Below the pieces are notes generated by a model. The model searched no databases. It saw nothing but the letters and a program-made list of their open reading frames with translations, and was not told where the DNA came from. This document shows, one piece after another, positions 63,467 through 64,000 of a stretch of DNA of 64,000 nucleotides (position 1 is the stretch's first letter; each line of letters opens with the position of its first letter). This DNA comes from Bradyrhizobium sp. (lineage in GTDB: Bacteria; Pseudomonadota; Alphaproteobacteria; Rhizobiales; Xanthobacteraceae): positions 1 to 64,000 of the forward strand of contig JAQGKC010000429.1 in NCBI GenBank assembly GCA_028290305.1, read 5' to 3'. Made by a program: the position numbers and the translations under genes.

Positions 63467-64000
63467 TTTCGCATTTTCAAACGATGTTCGCGCCGCGGTC
63501 GAACTGCGGACCCCGCGAACCTCGCGCATGTTGCTGATCGCGTCATCGGGGCTGCTGGTGACGTTTCTGATCTGGGCGCATTTCGCCGTGCTCGACGAGG
63601 TCAAGCGCGGCAACGGCCGTGTGGTGCCGTCGCGTCAGACCCAGGTCGTGCAATCGCTTGAGGGCGGCATCATCAGCGAATTGCTGGTTCAGGAAGGATC
63701 GATCGTCGACAAGGACCAGCCGCTCGCCCGAATCGAAGATACAACTTTTGCATCGCAGTTCGGCGAAATCCGCGAGCGCCGCGGCGCCACGGCGGCCCGT
63801 GTCCTCAGGCTTGAGGCGGAAACCCTGGGGCAGAAGAGCGTCGTGTTTCCCGACGAACTCACCAAGGTCGCGCCGCGTGCCGTCGAAACCGAGCGTAGCG
63901 TGTTCGACGCGCATATGCGCAAGATAGCGCAGGACATCGACGTCATCGCGCAACAGGAAACCCAAAAGCAGAAAGAAATCGAAGAGTTGCGCGCCTCGGA
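63453..64000 (+). CDS. Type I secretion membrane-fusion protein, HlyD family (partial, 3' end outside window)
   Basis: The first 182 residues are visible, starting MSQSDFAFSNDVRAAVELRT inside the 3' end of the ATPase gene. One membrane segment (LLIASSGLLVTFLIWAHFAV, near residues 27-46) is followed by GNGRVVPSRQTQVVQSLEGG and ISELLVQEGSIVDKDQPLAR, the first half of the biotinyl-lipoyl-like motif, then a rising coiled coil. It links the ATPase to the outer-membrane channel. The frame is open to the last base. Confidence 0.92.
   Translation, partial: MSQSDFAFSNDVRAAVELRTPRTSRMLLIASSGLLVTFLIWAHFAVLDEVKRGNGRVVPSRQTQVVQSLEGGIISELLVQEGSIVDKDQPLARIEDTTFASQFGEIRERRGATAARVLRLEAETLGQKSVVFPDELTKVAPRAVETERSVFDAHMRKIAQDIDVIAQQETQKQKEIEELRAS

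Overview
The window reads as chromosomal DNA of a Bradyrhizobium/Rhodopseudomonas-type alphaproteobacterium. This is inferred from high-GC coding throughout, very dense operons with ATGA/GTGA start-stop overlaps, several Liv-type and TRAP transporters, a Rhizobiales-style interspersed palindromic repeat, and an exopolysaccharide locus whose enzyme set fits the mannose, galacturonate and acetylated polymers made by bradyrhizobia. I saw no tRNA, rRNA, CRISPR array, prophage or insertion sequence.

Layout. (1) 1-4915: the 3' end of a sensor histidine kinase, then a complete five-gene Liv-type ABC importer (permease, Tat-exported binding protein, permease, two ATPases). (2) 5264-31004: a large polysaccharide island. 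A mostly minus-strand block carries two methyltransferases, a Tat-exported GH10 glycosidase, two small secreted proteins, three GT4 glycosyltransferases, a WecG/TagA transferase, a Wzx-like flippase, two acyltransferase-3 proteins, a Wzy-like polymerase, a Wzc-like chain-length regulator/tyrosine kinase, an outer-membrane barrel, a Wza/GumB export protein and a metallophosphatase. A divergent plus-strand block supplies the initiating sugar transferase and the precursor enzymes ManC, Ugd and a UDP-glucuronate 4-epimerase, plus an FkbM methyltransferase. Together they make a self-sufficient Wzx/Wzy-type pathway. (3) 31101-36574: a decaying stretch. A GST-like gene is cut by an in-frame amber codon, a DsbA/HCCA-isomerase gene is intact, a fragment of an unknown minus-strand gene remains, and a second Liv importer has lost livH and the 5' end of livM and carries a frameshift in the rest, while its two ATPases and binding protein are intact.

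(4) 36681-54544: an aromatic-acid catabolic island. An outer-membrane channel diverges from a class II aldolase-like protein, a UbiD-type decarboxylase and a NitT/TauT-type ABC importer. A divergent IclR regulator then faces a five-gene operon that matches in order and family the tph (terephthalate) operons: oxygenase alpha and beta subunits, PdxA-like dihydrodiol dehydrogenase, [2Fe-2S]/FAD reductase and Bug-type binding protein. An aromatic-acid MFS symporter, a class III CoA-transferase and a complete TRAP transporter follow. (5) 54600-64000: an RND efflux pump (permease plus adaptor, minus strand), then a type I secretion system (TolC-like channel, LapB-like ATPase with a degenerate C39 domain, HlyD-like adaptor) that runs off the window end.

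Most noteworthy: the tph-like operon with an IclR-type palindrome in its promoter; the gene-loss junction at 32.8-33.7 kb; the amber-interrupted GST gene; a shared palindromic motif upstream of two polysaccharide genes; and short tandem repeats between the type I secretion genes.
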